Shown in pieces: positions 26,516 to 39,203 of a stretch of 64,000 nucleotides of DNA. The notes under the pieces were generated by a model. That model searched no databases. It had not been told where the DNA came from and was given only the letters and a program-made list of their open reading frames with translations. Source of the DNA: Anarhynchus alexandrinus. Taxonomy: Eukaryota; Chordata; Aves; Charadriiformes; Charadriidae. The first letter of the stretch is position 1. Each line of letters begins with the position of its first letter. The stretch spans positions 1,951,748-2,015,747 of the forward strand of contig VUYV01000145.1 in assembly GCA_008711295.1 (NCBI GenBank), in the 5' to 3' direction. Both the position numbers and the translations under genes were made by a program.

Positions 26516-27659
26516 CTTATTGTAGAGGTGTAAATCCAATACAAATTGAGAGCCCTGATGAAGAAAAACCCTGAGCTGTTCCTATCCCTTCGATGCAGAG
26601 GCTGTTCTGCTGCAGTTCTTCACTACCTCAGCTCAAATGATTTGCCTGTTGGTTACACTGCTCTGGCTCCTGGGTCCCGGAGACACTGGGGTTTAAAATC
26701 AATCACTCCAAAATGTTTTGTTTTAAATGCTGACATAGCGGTGGGTGAGCCATGCAGGAGAGCAAGCATGAGCAGGAAATTTGGAGACTGGCTGTGTTGC
26801 CCCAGAAGACTTGTCCTGAACCACACCCCAGAGGGAAAACCAGAGAGGTCCCAGAGTTTGGGTCCTTTGCACTCAATATAAGCAGAAAGGTACACACACT
26901 AAAACGTAAGCTAAAATGTAAGTGACATTTTCTTGGGCCGTCTGACAACTCAAACTTGGAGTCCTGCAGACTCACAGATCATTGACTCGGGGACTTTACA
27001 CCAACTTATTCATGGATGACTGACCAAATCACAAACCTCTGTAGGAAAATCATCATGCAAGCTTCTACCTGGCATTTTCTCCACCCCCATCTCCTTTCCC
27101 AGCAATGGCTGTGTGATACGGTTGTGTCTGTATCATCTCTAGCTCTCAGTCCTGGCTGCATTCAGATTCCTTTAGGAGGAAACGGATGACATTTGCTCTG
27201 CCTCAAGATGTGGTTTTGACGTATGGGCTGTTTGGGAGGGTTGGGATGAGATGAAGTGACGGTGGTGGGCAGCCAAAGCTGCTTCTAAGCTCTTGCCCTG
27301 CCTGGCTCAGCCCTCTGAATCTGTTTCTTTACAGCGGCTGGAAAACAACTGCAAAATAAGAAAGTTTTTCTTCTAGCAACCAGTATTCTTAATTCTCTCT
27401 CTGTCCAGTGTGATAGGCAAGGAAGGAAAGGAAAGGGCGACCCCACTAGTTATTTATTCAGATTTTTAGATTTGCTGCAAATACTCAGAGGTCTCAGTAG
27501 TCCTGTTACCCAAAAGGTAAACAGCAGTAGTGACGCACTCCAAGAAAGCATCCCCCAAGCCTACTCCGAACAACAAAAATAACTACTGCCAGCACCAACT
27601 GCCATGTGTCAAAACGCAATGCTATTCTTGGAGCAGATGCAGGCTCAGGATTTTTTTTT

Positions 27660-27660
27660 N
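27660..27660. other. single unresolved base after T9
   Basis: One N ends a run of nine T (27651-27659). It is best explained as an uncertain homopolymer length or base call in the assembly. Confidence 0.95.
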
Positions 27661-28943
27661 TCAAACTAATCCAACCAACACATGTGATGTGCGTGATGGT
27701 CTTGGCAGCCACTTATTTTCTAAATGATAATTACTGGCAGTTTATCAGTCTTAACAGTTTGAGACAGGCAGTTTGACAATGTTAACGGACGCTGTTGAAC
27801 CAAAATGCAGTTCCCACGGGCTCCCTCATGCACATTTTTTCCTTCCTGACGGTTTGGAGAATTTCAAATGCTCTGCTATGATCTGGCAAATCCTCAGATC
27901 ACTGCAAGTGGGGCTCCATTACATCTCCATAACATATACCATTCAAACAAAAAATTAATTTTCACAATGTATTAATTGTGCCCCCTCTGCCACATGGTTG
28001 CAAATAGTTCTGGCAAACAACTGCACCTCAGTGAATAAAAAGTTTGTTTGACCAAAGAGTAATTGGAGTCGCTTGGCACTGAAGATGAATACAGCAATGC
28101 TCCAGCTGACACATCTTGCACAGATAGTCCTATCGGGTCCCCTGCACTTATTTGTATATACAAAACACAGCAAATAACCTTTCTTGGAGCTTCAGACTTA
28201 AAAGAGCGAGGGCTCTGGGCAAACTGAAATATTAGCCTCTTTAGACTCTGAATGACTGAATTTAGAATACTAGCCCTTTACATTCAATAAGCCACAACAA
28301 AGTGCCTTCACAGATGATCTTTGACAAGTTCTATTTTTTCCACTAGCACATGCAGAATTTTTATTAAACACATCGATAATCACAAAATAAGCTGACATTA
28401 AATAAATACTAGCAAGAAAATAACATAGCTTTTATACTTTTTTTTCTTCTTTAACCTGAAAACTGATCTTCCACATTGTATTACAAAAGCTGTAACTCTA
28501 TACTTGGGTGAATTGAGCAAGTTAAATCACAGGTACCGAGTCTCTGGAATGTCAGAGTGCTATGCCCACTTTCAGGCAAACATTCAGTGCTTCTGATGTT
28601 TTTTGCTTCTGCTAAGCCCACTTCATGCTGTTAAGTGTTCACATGATGCAAACAGTCACCAGCTACGTGTGGTTTTCCCCTCTTGCGGGTTTCTACACCC
28701 TCTGTCTTTTAGAGTTTCTAACAATAATCTCTCTGTGCCAGCAATTTCAAAGTTTCTGCTGCAGAGGAGAAATGTGCTTTTTATCATTATTCTGCATCCA
28801 GAACTCACGTTCTCATTGCCAGGGATTTTATGGAGTAGGATCTTCAGAGGGGCAAAGCCAGATGCTTTACATCAAAAGGACCGAAACCACTAAGGACTTC
28901 TAGCCCGGAAGCTTTAAGTTTTTCTGATCATCCTTCCTGCCAA

Positions 28944-28982
28944 CATCAATGGGAAAATTCCCCCTCATTTCTATAGGAACAG
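28944..28982. repeat. possible ancient amniote repeat trace
   Basis: CATCAATGGGAAAATTCCCC followed by TCATTTCTATAGGAACAGG resembles diverged copies of an old interspersed sequence with the core 'cccattgacttcaatggg'. I recall that core as widespread in turtle, crocodile and bird genomes, and I cannot name the family with certainty. The short match length makes this weak. Confidence 0.3.
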
Positions 28983-31657
28983 GCTCCAACAGACAGGGAA
29001 AAAACAAAAAGCACGTACAGCTGCTTCCTACTGTCAGTAAAATGGAAGAGGTTCCTTTTCAGGGAACAGCAGAATCCACCACAAAAGCTGCATTCAGAAA
29101 ATCACAGCTATTGTCTTCTAACATAAAATACAACACCTTAGTGAAAATACACTGCAGGCCTTTGGAAAGGTAAAAGGGACAAATTTAACCTTTTTGTTTG
29201 AAAACCTCAGACATGAACTGCAACCTATCATTTCACCTTAATGCTACCATAGTGGTCTGAGTCCCAACGCTAAGCAAACTTTTGAAAGTGAAAGAAAATG
29301 AGCCAAAAGCCCTGAACAAAAGCAAACCCAAGCCTATACTGGAAAAGTAAACCCAGGTGTTGCTCCAGGTGACTCCTTTGATTGCCTCTCCACCAGGGAT
29401 GCTGCTCTCCAGCTCTGAAGCCAGAAAGCTCCTGTAGCAGGTCCATGCTCAGCTAGGGAATACGTTTTATCCATTAGCACCATTGCCCAGAGCACGGCTG
29501 GTGTAGGTGACAGCAGGACCCATGGTCCCACTCACTCCCCCGGGGCAGGACCAGGGGCTCTCAGCAGGGACTGCTGACAGGTAGCCTATCCTCAGCCTCA
29601 GCTTCTTCTGCCCACCTGACAGCTCTACCTGTCTGTGGTCTTCAGAGGGGAGAGACTCAGTTTGCCTGAGGGTGCTCAGAAAAAGCATGCAAAGCATCAT
29701 CTTTGTCTAGGTTTTTATTGATTGATTTTTTTCTCACAGATACCAATATTATTGTGAAATTAAATGGTCCCCTTATAAGTCAGAACATTTTAGATATTGA
29801 AGGGAATGCATTTTTTTTTTTAGTTCAATAAAGAGGATTTTTTCGGCCATCCACTTCTTCCAATATTTCAGTAGAAACATTAGTTACAAAAACCCAAGCA
29901 GTGGGAGAGGAACTAAAGACGACACACACTGGAAGGCAGGTTGATAGTGGATCAAACGTTCATCCCTGTGTAGGAACCTCAGAAGAATCTTAAACTGTGG
30001 AGAGATAGGTATGGAGTAAAAACCTACCATCAGGCAGAAAGAAGGTGAAGAAAAAGTAATTTCAGTTTAAGTTAATGGCAGGTGATGTTGCCCAGTTACT
30101 GGAGGGAACTTCCAGGACAGTGAAGAAGGTGAGTGGGGGGTGCGGGGGAGAAGTATCTGCACGCAAAAATCCCCACCAATGCTCAGCGACACAAGGACAC
30201 AAGCAGCTTGCCACTGGTAGCGTCTGCTCTACAAGGGGTTTCAGCAGAGATCTGCACAGTGCTTCCCTGGTGGGGACCAGGACAGGGAGGCACTGCTGGC
30301 AGCAGGTGTGAAAACCAGCAGGTCAAAAATGTACATGGATTCTGGAAATACCGAAGCCCATCTCTTCTCTGGGAGATGCGGTAGGACTTTTTACAGAGTC
30401 CCTCCAGCACTGCACACCTCATAACTAAGACTCCAGCAGCTGTATCTTAGGATATTGGTGTGCACATGCACATGCCCTGAATGGTCACAAGGCAGAACCT
30501 CACCCAGCAAGAAATACCCAGACTCTGGCCAGGCAGTATGGGGAGGCAGAGCCCCTGTAGGTTAGCACAAGTGCTTTGACAAGCAATTGCTTGAAGATGA
30601 ACTTATAGCATCATCTACTCTATGCCAACGTTCTCTTCTGGGTCAGTACTCATTCATGCTGTGAAACTGCTACTGGCTTTTTCAGAGGAGTAAGTAGTTT
30701 CTGAGGAGGGAGCGAGCAGCTGGCACATCCCTTTGGACTACATCCCTCTGATATGCAGAAAGATAAGTTTATAGCTTTCTCAGCTGTGACAAACTGTGAA
30801 GATGAACATGGTGACTGCTGTAAAAAGATTTAGGGACAAATCCAAAAAAGACGTTTAGGAATCTGGCTTTTTAATCCTATTCAATGTAAGTTTAAATCCT
30901 TAAGCACCTCTTTGGCTTTAGCCCTACAACTTTAGCAGAGAAGCCAACAACATTTTGAGTAATCATGTGTTCTTTCAACTTGGTGTTCTTACTTCCATGA
31001 AAGAGAATGTTGCAAAAGAACTAGATTATGCTTCTTATTTAAATAGAAAATGAGAAAGTCTGTGTTATGCACAAGTGACTGAAAAAGAAGGATTTAAAAT
31101 ATTTGGCATTTGTATTTCTGAATGTAATCTGCATTAGAAACAGCCATCCAGACAGCTAAACACAATTGCAAGCAGCCATTAGATTTATGCATGCATGTAA
31201 AACACAGAAGCTTTCATTCTTTGTAACCTGATTGACATGGGTGACCATGCAACTCTCAGCTTGCGAAACATCTGTGTCCTGTCCGTCTGCTTTCTCTTTC
31301 CCTTTGAGCTCACCTCCTTGCAGCTCTCAGTAGCTGTGATTAGTCATGTGTACTTGGGAGAGGAAGATCACTTGATAGCAGGAAGGTCAGTGGGTGCTTA
31401 TGCTATTTGTCTCTGTGGCCACTCTACAGGTTCCTCAATGCACCCAAAAATAACATCCGCTGGGCCTCACTATGTTCAGCGGAGCACACAAAACAAAGTC
31501 AGGGAGTACTTGAATAGACTGCTGCAACTGATGGGGATGGCAACTCAGTAAACAACCCCACCTGTTTTGAAGTGGGGAATTCAGGTGCTAACGATTGCCT
31601 AAGCATAGTGCTGGAGACAGAGGAACAGCAGTTATCAGTTACCTTTCACTGATAAAG

Positions 31658-31676
31658 AAAAAAAAAAAAAAAAAAA
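31658..31676 (+). repeat. poly-A tract (19 A)
   Basis: Nineteen A lie between TGATAAAG and GAAGTTTCC. No mobile-element body is recognisable on either side. This is one of the two longest pure A-runs in the window. Confidence 0.92.
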
Positions 31677-34287
31677 GAAGTTTCCTTCCTTGCAAGTGTA
31701 GATACCTTGACAAAATGTTAGGGACCAACACTTCTTTAGGAGAAAAAGGGAGAGGAGAGGAACAAAGCCTTCAGTCTATTCCCCTCCCAGATGCTATGCG
31801 GTATCTGAGATGCCCACTGCCAATTCCCCCAGCTGTGTGTTTGTAGGATAGAGGAAGAGGGACAATAACCCAGGGTTCACCATAGGCACTAACAAGTTTA
31901 GCTTCACAATGTTCTCTTGCCTGTAATTTAGTACGTTGAGCCAGATAACCTCATGAAAGACATGAGCTTCCAGTTTCAAAAGCTTTACTGGAGTGCTGTT
32001 TCGTTGGAGATTTCTGTTGACACTAAGATCCCACTGAAAGCACCTGAGCATCTCCTTGTTCCTAACCGAAAATGGTGTCTCAAAAAGGAAAATACTCCAT
32101 TAAGAATCCAAGGAATCTTGTAGTCCACGTGTTTGCCCATCTCTCAAGACCAATGTTGGAAAAGAACAAATAATTTGGGATTTCACATGTGCTTTTCCTC
32201 AGGCACATATGATAATAAAAACTCAAGGCTTCAGTCTGCCTATAAGACTACATGGCAGAATTAAAACAACAACAAAAAAACCCCAAACCTAAAACTATTC
32301 ACTGTCTATATCCTGGGGAAACAGAAACAGCACTTGCACAATTTAAAATTGCGGGAACAATGCTTCCTCAGAGCCTCAAATGGAAAAGTTATCAATATCT
32401 CCTACTCCTAATAAAATCCCACTTAAGAAGTTGGTATGAAATGACTCTATTCCATGCTAGCAAAGCACACCCAGTCTATGAAGCGCTTTGAGGTCTATGC
32501 AAATAAGGAGTTGAATATTATATAAACCAGCTCTAAAACACTGGAAGAAGTAGGCTTCTAAATGAAAATAATAATTTTAATTTTTTTAAAAAGTGATTAG
32601 TTACCCCAGGCATACAACTTGGCATTTGAATGAGGCTGGATTTTTCTAGTTTTCTCAAACAGCCCCAAGAAGCACAGGTCATTTTGTGATGGCAGCACCT
32701 TTGGGTGCCCCATAAGCAGTTAGAGATCAAAAATCGCAAGCATCCTTGTTTCTTCAGAATCCTGATACAGAAAAAAGGTAGTTGGAGAACAATAAAAATC
32801 TTAAAAGCCCATCCAAACGTCCCGCGAGACACACAGTTGTACAGTCAAAGCAAGAATCTAACGTACACTCAGATTAGTCACACACTGAATGTGTCCCTAC
32901 AGATGCCCACAGATGTTGGCTTGCCTTGCAGCGTGTATCTCAAGTATGGGACAGTGATCTGTGCGGCCAAGGCACTGCCTGCCAAACGGCCCTCCTCCTC
33001 CACACCTGAGCAGCAGGTTCTTGAGCAGCACCGCAAATGGCACCACTGCACAGAAGGAAAGCCAAAGACATGAAGCAATTACCTCTTTTTCCTCAAGGCC
33101 ACATGATTCTCAAGATAGCTGCTGTTATTGCACCATCAGTTATAAGCTCCTACGCAGGAGGTTAATGGCAGCTAACTCCCTTCAGGCTTACCAGTGAGAA
33201 CCGTTTCACAGAAGCAGATAATCTTTACCATTTCTCCACCAGTTTCCTTTTACAGTTCAAAAATCGGTAGGCAGCATTAACTCCTATCTGCAGATTTGTC
33301 TTCACAACAGTCACCTCATTCTCTTAAGCAATCAAATTTTTTTCTAGTTTGGAGTTGCTGCTGTCAGCTCCATCATCTCTTGCTCTGCAGTCACTCCAGA
33401 AGAAGTAAGATAGAGATATATGATTAATTCAGATATCGACTGTGTGCCATGAGATCAGAGCTTTTATTCCAGTGCTTGTATTCACCTCTGTCCCCTCCAA
33501 GTCCACCATTACATGTAGTTACCATGACTTGCTCAACAGTCAGTAGTAGAGCTGTGCGTAGGATGGCAACTCTGCAGAAATTATCTCTGACGCACTTGTC
33601 TCTTTCTCCAGTAAAGTGAATACAAGTGGTTCCTTTGGAACATTTGTTCATGGTTTGCACAGTGGACATTGCAACACAAGTCAGCTTTAGGATTTTGTAC
33701 AGGAAACAAGTCATCTGCAGCTGGAAAGTCACATGCTTACATCTGAAATAGTGCTACACTTAGGCCAACAGATGGCCAAAGCAACTCTGCACAAGTGACA
33801 CTGTGTGGGAAGCAGACAGTAGGGGTGACAATGACACCTCATAGACCAAAGTCTTGCACTTGAGCACAGAAGAGCTATAGTGAACACTACCACGCAGGAA
33901 GGAGCATCTTTAAGCATGAGTAGGTATTATCCAGAATATTACTATTTCAACATATCAGCTGGACTTCACAGGACTGTGACTGGATGTCAGCTTCAATTTA
34001 ACAGTTAATATAGGCACATGCAAAACCACATTCACCATCACTTCCACTAAACCGCGTCATGACATACTGTTATTTCCAGGTAGGGACAAGACCTTGGTTT
34101 CTGTAATAGCTCTGTGTCCATCTTTTGCTAAGGTTGTCGATCAGTATCTTATGGTACTTCATGTTCATCAGAAGTTGGCTAGATTACTAACAGACTCATG
34201 TAATACAAGCTGCAGAGTCATTTAGTTTCAAGATCAAAAATACACAAGGGATCTTCTCATAAATAAAGTTTTTGTTGGTTTTTTTTT

Positions 34288-34336
34288 GATCTCCAGAGGT
34301 CCCTTCCAACCCTGACCATTCTGTGATTCTGTGATT
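34288..34336 (+). mobile_element. CR1 LINE, minimal 3' tail
   Basis: GATCTCCAGAGGTCCCTTCC is followed by AACCCTGACC and then ATTCTGTG twice plus ATT, the exact CR1 3' end in sense orientation. Only about 49 bp of the element is present, so reverse transcription stopped almost at once. The tail matches the CR1 pattern closely, suggesting a comparatively young copy. A T-rich run (GTTTTTGTTGG and T9) lies just upstream at the truncation point. Confidence 0.88.
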
Positions 34337-37300
34337 ATTTATTCTGATTAGAGGATACTGACCTCTGGGTCTTTATGCAATTTTTATTATACTTAATAGT
34401 ATTCAAGTAAAAGGAAAAGGGCATTCATGATTGGATGATTTAAAGAAAGAACATATCAGGATGTATAGGACTGTCAATATCAGAGCAAGGCACATAGGCA
34501 AAGTTGGGCTAGCTTTCGATTTGTTTCCTTTTTCCTAGCTCCAAATGAGGCTAAGAAACAGGAGACTTGCAGAATCTTCTTTGGCTGCAGGAATAAAAAT
34601 GGAACACTATCTGGGGAAAAACTCCAACCAGCTGTAATTCTTTTGGATAACAGAAAGCACAAAACATGAGAAAAATGCTAATTCTCGATAAACACAAACA
34701 ACATGACACTCTGCATTACAGCGAACTTTACGGAAAGGACAGTCAGAATTCACTTTTGAAAGACCAAGCTCCTAACTCATCAAGAACATTAGATCCGTCA
34801 GAAAGGAGTATATAGCTGTCATTCTGTGTGGTTTATCTATTTGAAAGAATTAACTCTCTCAAGTATTGCTTTCATTGAAAAAGTTTTCATTGCAAAGACT
34901 TTCCTGACTTGGCAATCTGAGGTACTTGGAGACTGTGTCAGTGATTCAGGTACACCAATCAGGCCATTTCCTTCTTTATACCATCTGTCCAAAATGATTT
35001 GGGAAAGTGATACTTGCTTTTTCCCCAAATATCCAATAATACAGAGCAGACATGCAGAAATACAGGTATTTCATACAGGGTGCAAGCATGAAAGTGAAAC
35101 GGGAAGGGAAGAACAGAAAAGCAGAGAGATCTGAGATTCGAGAAAGCTAGTTTTTATGGAATATAGGCTGAAGAAGTTACCTCCTTTGGTTTGCATTGCA
35201 GCAGCACAATAAGGCCCGACATGCTGAATTCACAGCCTCAATTCAGTCAGGATGAAGGCAGCATGCTCCTTTGCTCTTTGGCTAGCGTGAGAAAGGAGAG
35301 ATGCAAAAGCAATTCCCATTCCCAATTCCCAGAGCTGAGCTGAGGGGACGTGAGTGCCTCGAGAGCAATGCTGTTGGGCTCCAGAGAAGTTACATCAGCC
35401 ACCTCCGAGGTTGCGACTTATTTATGGGCTTTTAAGTGAGATTAGAAGTCTCGGGGGAAATGAACCAGACACCTTTCATCCCCAAAACTGACAGGATTTG
35501 GAGTTTTTTTAGTGAAAATAGCCTCACCATCACTTTGCCAAATTATCTAGAAAAGGAATTAAAACCACGAATGTCAACAGCAAGGTATCTGGAATTAGAA
35601 ACCAAGACCTGCCTGGTTCTCAGGCCTTAAAGTCTTAATCCAAACAACTTCAGGCAGAATGTTTTGTGCATCTCTCCTAGGAGCCATTATAATGAAGTCA
35701 GTGACTATGAGAAAGCAGATGATGAAATTATTAATACATTATGCACAAACACACACAAGAATTCCTTGGAAATAATTCTCAACTTTTGAACCAAATAAGC
35801 ATGAGAAATGACGCTAAAAGGTACAGAAAAAGTCCATCTGGGCTGAGGCAATTTCTGTTCGTCTTGATCCATAAGCAATGAAGAGATATGTTCAACTGAG
35901 CAGATGCTCTTGACAGAATTTTATTTCCTGTATTCCTCACTGGGATGTATAACGAGGCAGAACCGAAGAGAAGCTGAAGGGAAGCACAAGCTCTCCAGCT
36001 ACTTCATGGTGCTGCATTTTCCCTCTGGACCAGGACCAGGCGTGCCAGGTTCAGTAGGTAGGCAGGCCGGTCAGCCATGGGGTCCCAGACCCACTGGTAC
36101 CCACTGCTGTGCTGAGGTTCCTCGAGCTTGTGACGAGGAGCAGGACAGGGTTACCACTGTGGCAAGAACCTCATACACAAAACTTCAGGAGTCACAGACC
36201 TCATCGTTTAAGACTGATATTCTTCAATGTGCAAAGAACAAGTTGTAAACTAGGAAAATACTCTGATCACCTTATGGACAGGACTACCAGCTCAGCACAA
36301 ATTTTACTGTGTTTCAGGTTGCCCACTAGAGGTGGGATCTATAGTCATCAACTTATCCCACTACTGATACTAATCTTTTCCAAATTGATAATGAGGAAAA
36401 AAAATATTTCCAGTGTAGTAGGTAATTTTTGTGTATGTGCAAAGCTCTTCCCTTGGTCACAAAAAACGCCTATCAGGTTATTCTGTTTACTTTTTAGGCT
36501 ACATAAAATGCCTGAACATTCAAACTGATACATCTTCTCTGTATAGCTTTAGTTCGGTGCATTGACAGAGTCAGAAGGTTTCTATCTTACAGGCACAGCC
36601 TAGCCGAGCTGTCACACAAAGCAAGCTGTGGAGCAGAAATGACTAATGAATAAATCTCCAAAAACAGGGATGTAAAAGGATGTTTACAGATTTCCACATG
36701 GATGTGGCCTATTATGAAGCTATAACTTCCTATCTATTGAGTGTTTACTAGAAAGGCTGAGAATTAAGATAGAGTCTTTTGTGGACAGGAAATGATCCAA
36801 GAAAAATTAAACAGATACAGCAATTCACCGTCCAAATGGGAGGAAACACTTTAACCGCTAAATAACCAAAAGCTTACACAGTTCTAGAATACTATTTAAA
36901 ATTAGGACTAAAGATTTCTCTTTGACATGCACTTCCTCAAGACCTTATATGAGATTTTACCCAGCCCTCCTTTACTTAATCACATGGCTATAAGTTCCAA
37001 TGGGAGTCTGACAGATTAACGACTGTAGAATTAGACACGTTTCATTAAACATAAAACCACATGATGTGATATGTATGTTTTAAAAACTTATTCATTTTAA
37101 ACATGATTGATGAGATATACAAAGATACATTTGCACTTCAAAAAAAAAAAAAAAGCATTATGCACCCATACATGAACAAAGAACTTGCAGGAAATAATAT
37201 GCAGTAATATTTCAACTCCACGCTTGCACCAAATGGTCAAAACACCACTTAATTTTTTCCTGTAAAAATTCCATGAAGTTGCTTTAATATAAACAGACAT

Positions 37301-37714
37301 CATTGAGCTTGGGGAAGAAAGATATAATCCAGCAAATTTATATATTTAAAATTTCAATATCTGTTTTATCAATAACAACCTAATCTAGATTTTCTAACTG
37401 CAGAATTATATGTTATGTATGGCAATTTTAATCTAAATTCCACAGGAAAGGCACTTCCCATCTGCAGCTGAGCTCTCGGTACACACCCAAAGGCTTCATT
37501 CGAAATCTGCTCTTCAGCAGCCAGCGATAGCACTGCACATGTAGCCATGCATGCAGCGAACACAAAGAGCTGTTAACTATTCGTGATAAAGAGCACATGT
37601 AAAGGGACTGAAAATGAAAATGGTTACATGCAGCCATAGGGGAACTGCTTTTACAGCGCTACCCTGAAAGAATACCACAGAAGGGCCTTTTCACCAAAGA
37701 AATTGCACCATAAA

Positions 37715-37790
37715 TGCCTGGTTCGAGTCCCACTGATGTCAAGTTAAGGTCTTCCCATTAACTTCGGTAAGCTCCCCATCAGTCTCCAGA
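37715..37790 (+). repeat. possible ancient amniote repeat trace
   Basis: GGTTCGAGTCCCACTGATGT and, after a few bases, TTCCCATTAACTTCGGTAAG resemble an old archosaur/turtle interspersed repeat in which 'gtcccattgatgtcaatgg' and 'cccattgacttcagtggg' blocks alternate. The GGTTCGAGTCC part also matches a tRNA-type pol III B box, but no A box or cloverleaf is present upstream. The family is not named because I am not certain of it. Confidence 0.35.
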
Positions 37791-38209
37791 TATTTGTTGT
37801 TAGAAAGACTTAAAACAGGATGGAAAAAATTTAGGTTCATTTATAGCCAAGGCTGGCAGTTTATCACCCTGCAACATGTAACCGCCTGCACCAAATCTTA
37901 CACCGTTACGGGAGAGATTGTAGCCCCACTCAGTGCTGTGAGGGAAGATTCACGTGGGAGTTGAGTATCACTGGTTCTGAACCAGTTATGGAGACAGTTG
38001 TTAATGGTGCTGCTTTGATTTCCAGCTCCTGTGTTGTGGTTCAGACAAGCATAAATTCATTATATGTACAAGCATCATGTACGCCCTGTTACTGAACAAG
38101 CATGTATTTTGGCCAAATTACTAAACTGCAAAATATTTAAAAAATAGGACAGCAAAATTATTTTTCATTAACAATCACTTAACAGGGCATCAGAATATGC
38201 TGTGGAAAG

Positions 38210-38227
38210 AAAAAAAAAAAAAAAAAA
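38210..38227 (+). repeat. poly-A tract (18 A)
   Basis: Eighteen A follow GTGGAAAG and precede GGAAGAGG. It is a simple repeat with no recognisable retroposon upstream. Confidence 0.92.
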
Positions 38228-39147
38228 GGAAGAGGTTTAATTCTCATTCTCATTTCCATCCTTTCTCTCGTCACTCCAGATCCGAGTAGTGTTAAGATTT
38301 TGGACTCCTTACCACAACAAAGCTGTGACTCCTTTATGTTTTCACCAAGATAAATGTCAGCTTGACACATTACCAAGGAATGAAACTTGTGCTATCTATT
38401 TATATTCAGAAAGGCAACACAAAAAAATAAAATTGGGTTTTGATCTTAGATTACTGCCATTGTGAAATAGTGAAAACCAAACAAAACCAAGTATCTAGTT
38501 ACTTTTGGGCTATTTTAAAGCGGGCTCAGTCTTAAAGTTACACATCCAGCATGGCCAGAGATCAACAAACAATGGCAGCTCAAGAGAAGAGAGTGATTGG
38601 ATCCTGAGTCCACATATTGTAAGTGATGATAGATGCAAGTTTATTTAAGAGTTTCAAACATCATGGCCATTTGGAATTGTACTGAACACACGTACAAAGA
38701 CGATTACAGTCCTTACCCCGATTAATCAGGAAACATTGTTTACTATGAAGGAAGAACATGGCATCCTTCAAACCAAGCCTCCATCCTAAAATACAGATTG
38801 CACTAACACGGCTACATGAAAAATGTTTAAACACAGAATTCTTTGAACATGGAAACATGATCTGTGCAGCCCAAATTTCATGAACCTTGGGCCACTTTAT
38901 GATCCCAAATGCTACGTAATAACTTGTGGTAGCTTGTGAACTTCTACTAGAAGGTGTATATTATGTGTTAGCTATCCACAAGCATACTTTTATCCTGTGT
39001 TATAGTTGTAGGAGAGCATGGAGTTACCCAAGGCAAAGGGCTGAGCATTTATACAGCAGTTGCTGCTCAGAAACCCACAAACTGCAAGCATGCACCCCAA
39101 CTTATCCCATACTGATGTGTCTCCTCTTAATGCCTTGTTTCTCTTCA

Positions 39148-39203
39148 GTGGATAGTGCTCCCAACACTCATTTAAGTAGATAGTGCTCCCAACACCCATT
39201 TAA
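39148..39203 (+). repeat. 28-bp tandem duplication, two copies
   Basis: Two adjacent 28-bp units (39148-39175 and 39176-39203) share the core TAGTGCTCCCAACAC and end in CATTTAA. They differ at two positions (G/A at unit position 4 and T/C near the middle). The few differences point to a fairly recent local duplication, probably by slippage. No function is implied. Confidence 0.95.

Larger units (their letters stand above)
26101..34287. other. unique non-coding block, A+T-rich at its left end
   Basis: The left 400 bp (26101-26520) are strikingly A+T-rich and free of repeats, and they contain the CRE octamer at 26508. The remainder is mixed sequence with a poly-A tract at 31658-31676 and a single unresolved base at 27660. 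The open frames at 26546-26881, 31237-31551 and 32705-33073 (plus) have no recognisable domains. Confidence 0.5.

Noticed and set aside
37720..37730. GGTTCGAGTCC, a perfect match to a tRNA B box
   Set aside because: No A box at the right distance, no acceptor-stem pairing and no cloverleaf could be found. It is better explained as part of an old repeat or as chance.
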